NCBI RefSeq assembly: GCF_036323735.1
Contig: NC_086032.1
Location: forward strand, 53,780,599 to 53,844,598
Direction of reading: 5' to 3'
Source: Rattus norvegicus
Taxonomy: Eukaryota > Chordata > Mammalia > Rodentia > Muridae
DNA: 64,000 nt
The position numbers and the translations under genes were made by a program. The notes under the pieces are model-generated. The model saw only the letters and a list, made by a program, of their open reading frames with translations. It did not search any database and was not told where the DNA came from. Positions 60,133 through 64,000 of this stretch are shown piece by piece. How positions within the stretch are numbered: position 1 is the stretch's first letter; every line of letters starts with the position of its first letter.

Positions 60133-62150
60133 ATTTTGAATTTTCTGAGGAACCTCCAAATTTATTTTCATAGTGGTTGTACCAGTTTGCAATCCCACCA
60201 GCACAGTGTTCCTTTTTCTCCACATCCTCACCAGCATGTGTTGTCGCCTGACGTTTTGATCTTAGTCGTTCTGACTGGTATTAGATGGAATTTCAGGGTT
60301 GTTTTGATTTGCATTTCTATGATTACTAAAGACTTTGAACATTTCTTTAGGTGCATCTAAGCCATTCGATATTCCTCTGCTGGGAATCCTTGGTTTAGTT
60401 CTGTACCCCATTTTTGATTGCGTTGTTTGGTTTTTTGGTGATTAATTTCTTGAGTTCTTTATATATTTTGGATATTTGTCCTCTATCAGATGTAAGGTTA
60501 GTGAAGAGCTTTTTTTCCCAATCTGTAGGTTACTAATTTGTCTTATTGACTATGTTTTTTTGCCTTACAGAATCTTTCCAGTTTCATGAGGTTCTATTTA
60601 TCAATTCTTGTTCTTTGAGCGTGGGCCATTGGAGTTCTGTTTAGGAAATTTCCCCCTATGCCAATGAGTTCAAGACTCTTTCCCACTTTCTCTTATATTA
60701 GATTGAGTATATTTGCTTTTACCACTCTTTGGAATATACCCTAAAAATGCCCCAGCATGCCACAAGGGTACATGTTCCACTATGTCCATAGTAGCCTTAT
60801 TTGTGATAGCCAGAAGCTGCAAACAACCCAGATGTTGCACAACAGAGGAATAGATACAGAAAATATGGTTCAATTACACAATGGAAAAGTCAACTACTAA
60901 AAACTAGGGCATCCTGAGTTATACAGGCAAATGAATCAAACTACAAAATATCATTCTGAGTGAGGTAACTCAGAAACAAAAGGACATATACAGTATATTC
61001 TCATTAAGTGGATATAAGAAAAAAATGTACAAAATACCTAAGCACTAAAAAAAGTTAACAAGCTGGGTTGGGGATTTAGCTTAGTGGTAGAGCGCTTGCC
61101 TAGGAAGCGCAAGGCCCTGGGTTCGGTCCCCAGCTCCGAAAAAAAGATCCAAAAAAAAAAAAAAAAAAAAAAAAGTTAACAAGCTGAAGGGCCCAGGTTT
61201 GGACACCTTGCACTTGGCTGGGAGAAGAAAGAAACCACAAGGTGGAAGGGAGGGAAAGGGAATGGGGCTGAGGTATTGGGTAGGGGAAAAGGACTGAAGC
61301 CCTGAGTGCCAGCAGAAAGAATGGAAACAGGCAACCTCTGGAAGTAGGAGGTTGGGAGTGCCCTCCAGAATGTACCAGACACCTCGAAGGTAAAAGACTC
61401 TCAGAACTTTAAGGGGGAACCATAGATGAAATATCCTACAGTGGCAGAGGGAACTTGTTGAGCTTCCAACATAAAGACAGGGCATCAAGTGAGGGATGGC
61501 ATTGCTATGCCAAAGTCAAAACCCTGACCCATAATTATTCTTGGTTAAAGGAAATACAGGGACGGAAATGGAGAGTAGCTTGAGGAGAAGAAGGTCCAGT
61601 GACAGGCCCAAAGTGGGATTCAGCTCAAGGGGAGGCCCCAAGACCTGATACCATTACTGAGGCTATGGGGCACTCAAAAAAAGGGCCCTGTCATGATTGC
61701 CCTCCAAAAGATCCAACCAGCAGCTGAAAGAGTCAGATGCAGATATTTAAACCCAATCAAGGAACAGAAGCTACTGATCCCTCTGGTTGAATTAGAAAAA
61801 AAGTGGAGGAAGCTGAGGAAGAAGGCAACCCTGTAGGAGGACAAGCAGTCTCAATTAACCTGGAAATCCAAGCTCTCTCAGTCACTAGATCTTCAACCAG
61901 GCAGCATACACCAGTTGACATGAGGCCCCCAACACATATGCAGCAAAGGACTCCCCGGTATGGGTTTAGTCAGAGAAGATGCTCCTAACCCTCAAGAGGC
62001 CGGAGGCCCCAGGGTGTTTAGTGGTCTGTTGGGTTAGATGAGGTGGGTACAACCTTATGGACAATGAGGGGTGGGGGTAGGTGATGTGGAACAGTCAGTA
62101 GGTGAACCAGGAAGGGAATAAAATCTGAAGTATAAAATTCCTATCCTTAC
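60133..62150 (+). mobile_element. Older LINE-1 with 5' inversion
   Basis: 60133-60720 is antisense ORF2 (AATTTTCTGAGGAACCTCCA, TTTTGATTTGCATTTCTATGA, TTTCATGAGGTTCTATTTATC). At 60721 the strand flips to sense, starting CTTTGGAATATACCCTAAAAATG, the segment that follows it in ORF2. It continues through the C-terminus and a G/A-rich 3' UTR to about 62150. Some 30-40 bases are missing at the junction. This is twin priming in the plus orientation. An ID is inserted at 61066. Confidence 0.85.
61066..61168 (+). mobile_element. ID SINE, long A-tail
   Basis: Full ID with intact A box (TAGCTTAGTGGTAGAGCG; one change from the other copy) and B box (GGTTCGGTCCC), then AAAAAAAGATCC and a long uninterrupted A-run. 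The perfect 19-bp target duplication AAAAAAAGTTAACAAGCTG lies at 61047-61065 and 61169-61187, with the nick at CT/AAAA. The long pure tail and perfect duplication suggest the most recent insertion in the window. Confidence 0.97.
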
Positions 62151-62600
62151 ATTTAGAAAACTATGATTCTATATTTGTAATGTAATGTTTTCTCTGTCAT
62201 TTTCTTTTTATCTCCTTCTAATATTGAATAATTATATTCTAAATGTGTAGTACTGGTTCACTTTTACATCCTCTGTTTTTCAAAGCCCTCATTCAACCCA
62301 GGATGAATATTCCCAAAAATCAAACTTTTTGTGTTTCCCATTGATATTTCTAATTTAGGTCTTAAGGTACCATTATTTTTTGCCCCAAGATGAAAATTAC
62401 TTTCTACCTGACCACATTATTTTTACTCTAATTTCTAGTAATCTGTGTTCAAAACAATATCCAGCAGAGTATTTGAAAATAGAAATGAAATTATTTCCTA
62501 CACTTAGAAAGTTATATTTCCCTGAAAATTTCCCAGAACAAGATGCAAAATAATTCTGTCATCATTATTGTGGTTCTTAAGATTTAACTAGCCCTGTGGT
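62151..62600. other. AT-rich single-copy DNA
   Basis: Nothing recognised. Confidence 0.5.
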
Positions 62601-63118
62601 CCAGATACAGCGTGGGTCTGAAGGGACCCAGTCAACAGGTCACTGCACCCAAATCCCGTGGGAGGGAGAGCTAAACTTTCAGAAGGGCAGACACGCCTGG
62701 GAAGCCAAAAGAGGTTACACTCTGCCCACATTTCTGACTCTAGAGGAAAACACCTAACGCCATCTGGGACGCCCTGTGCACAGAGACCCGAGAAAAAACG
62801 GGGCAGGCCCTCCTAGTTGCTGCCCTCACAGAGAGCTGAAACGAAGCCCCCGAGGAGCAACTTCAGCCAGAGACCAAAGGTAAGACCAAATTTCTGCTCC
62901 AAATGACCTGCCTGGTGGACTCAGGACACATACTCACAGGAACAGCTGAAGACCAGTAGACAGGAAAGACTACATGCCTGAAAGCAGAACACTCTGTTCC
63001 CATCACTGGCTGAAAGAAAACAGGAAATCAGGTCTACAGCACTCCTGACACACAGTCCTCTAGGACGGTCTAGCCACTGTCAAAAATAGCAGAACAAGGT
63101 AACACCAGAGACAACCTG
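62601..63118 (+). promoter_or_regulatory. L1 copy 3 5' UTR/promoter (partial)
   Basis: GC-rich L1 leader, 5' truncated. It matches the ORF1-proximal part of the other two 5' UTRs. No long antisense frame is open here, unlike copies 1 and 2. Confidence 0.8.
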
Positions 63119-64000
63119 ATGGCGAGAGGCAAGCACAGGAACCCAAGCAACAGAAACCAAGACTACATGGCATCATTGGAGCCCAATTCTCCCACCACAG
63201 CAAACACTGAATATCCAAACACAACAGAAAAGCAAGATCTTTATTTTAAATAACATTTGATCATGATGATGGAGGACTTCAAGAAAGACATAAAGAACTC
63301 CCTTAGAGAAACACAGGAAAACATAAATAAACAAGTAGAAGCCTATAGAGAGGAATCACAAAAATCCCTAAAAGAATTCCAAGAAAACAAAATCAAACAG
63401 GTGAAGGAATTAAAAATGGAAATAGAAGCAATAAAGACAGCACAAAGCAAGACAACCCTGGATATAGAAAACCAAAGGAAAAGACAAGGAGTCATAGATC
63501 AAGTATCACCAACAGAACACAAGAGATAGAAGAATCTTTGGAGCAGAAGACTCCATAGAAATTATCAACACAATTGTTAAAGATAATTTAAAACAGATAA
63601 AGCTACTGGTCCAAAACATACAGAAAATTCAGGACTGAACGAGAATATCAAACCTAAGGATAATAGGTATAGAAGAGAGTGAAGACTACCAGCTCAAAGG
63701 ACCAGTAAATATCTTCAACAAAATCATATAGGAAAACTTCACTAACCTAAAGAAAGAGATGCCCATAAACATAAAAGAAGCCTACAGAACTCCAAATAGA
63801 TTGGGCCAGAAAAGAAACTCCTCTCATCACATAATCGTGAAAACACCAAATGCACAAAACAAAGAAAGACTATTAAAAGCACTAAGGGAAAAAGGTCAAG
63901 TAACATATAAAGGCAGACCTATCAGAATTACACCAGACTTCTCACCAGAGACTATGAAAGCCAGAAAATCCTGGACATATATCATACAGACCCTAAGAGA
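63119..64000 (+). pseudogene. L1 ORF1 (copy 3), broken and partial
   Basis: The only one of the three ORF1 copies that keeps an ATG (63119-63121). The first 44 codons (MARGKHRNPSNRNQDYMASL...) end at TAA (63251-63253), where copy 2 has a serine codon (TCA). The same frame continues through the coiled coil (EDFKKDIKNSLRETQENINK) to 63529. There a one-base loss near 63,500 shifts it to a stop. Later ORF1 text (the NLRIIGIEE equivalent and the FSPETMKARKS region near 63,940) is present in other frames. Confidence 0.9.

Larger units (their letters stand above)
62601..64000 (+). mobile_element. Rat LINE-1 (copy 3), 5' part, runs off window
   Basis: From about 62601 the sense 5' UTR aligns with the reverse complement of copies 1 and 2 (CTGCACCCAAATCCCGTGGG, GAGGAAAACACCTAACGCC). 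It lacks roughly the first 240 bases present in copy 2. ORF1 begins at 63119. ORF2 and the 3' end lie beyond 64000, so completeness and target duplication cannot be judged. Confidence 0.92.

Noticed and set aside
62601..64000. Intact L1 candidate at the window end
   Set aside because: ORF1 has a nonsense codon at 63251 and a frameshift near 63,500.

Overview
The window looks like a gene-free stretch of a rat (Rattus) chromosome. ID SINEs (BC1/tRNA-Ala-derived, with intact pol III A and B boxes) are a family greatly expanded in rat. The younger LINE-1 elements have the rat-type layout: a GC-rich 5' UTR, ORF1, ORF2, and a 3' UTR with a G-rich polypurine tract. I found no host protein-coding exon, tRNA, rRNA or snRNA gene. 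Every long reading frame I examined is part of, or antisense to, an L1 element, or is low complexity. By my rough tally about half of the 64 kb is L1; the rest is LTR relics, a few SINEs, microsatellites and AT-rich single-copy DNA.

Layout. 1-12 kb: a 5'-inverted L1 end, a B3/B4-type SINE, Lx-type L1 3' ends, a candidate conserved non-coding block (5.09-5.96 kb), a B4 SINE, an old L1 split by an LTR-like insert, a second LTR whose tandem-repeat end was split by an L1, and an ID. 12.2-22.7 kb: a five-deep nest. An Lx8/9-like plus-strand L1 holds a minus-strand Lx-type L1, which holds a younger minus-strand L1, which holds a near-full-length rat L1 (14125-20765), which holds an ID SINE. 23-28 kb: ancient L1, an L2 relic, a (TA)n tract and a small LTR. 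28-34.8 kb: a second near-full-length rat L1 with an internal 477-bp duplication. 35-45 kb: mostly single copy, with old L1 3' ends, an LTR-type rodent repeat, a clean solo class II LTR with a 6-bp target duplication (42012-42473) and a 5'-truncated ID. 45.5-57.4 kb: plus-strand truncated L1s, one minus-strand L1 with a 5' inversion, and a nested pair. 57.5-62.6 kb: compound microsatellites, an LTR-like promoter, and a 5'-inverted L1 carrying a young-looking ID. 62.6 kb to the end: the 5' UTR and ORF1 of a third L1 that runs off the window.

The elements make no pathway together, but they record one: L1 endonuclease and reverse transcriptase made the target-site duplications seen around both L1s and IDs. 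No L1 here can encode a working machine. ORF1 start codons are lost in two of three copies, stops and frameshifts break both ORFs, endonuclease residues are changed, and an ID interrupts one RT domain. The most rewarding items are the five-level nest, the duplication inside L1 copy 2, three twin-priming inversions, a 5'-truncated ID with a perfect 15-bp duplication, an antisense open frame in the L1 5' UTR, and the homeobox-motif-rich block near 5.6 kb. I saw no convincing new gene system. Repeat family names are from memory of consensus sequences and were not checked against a database.
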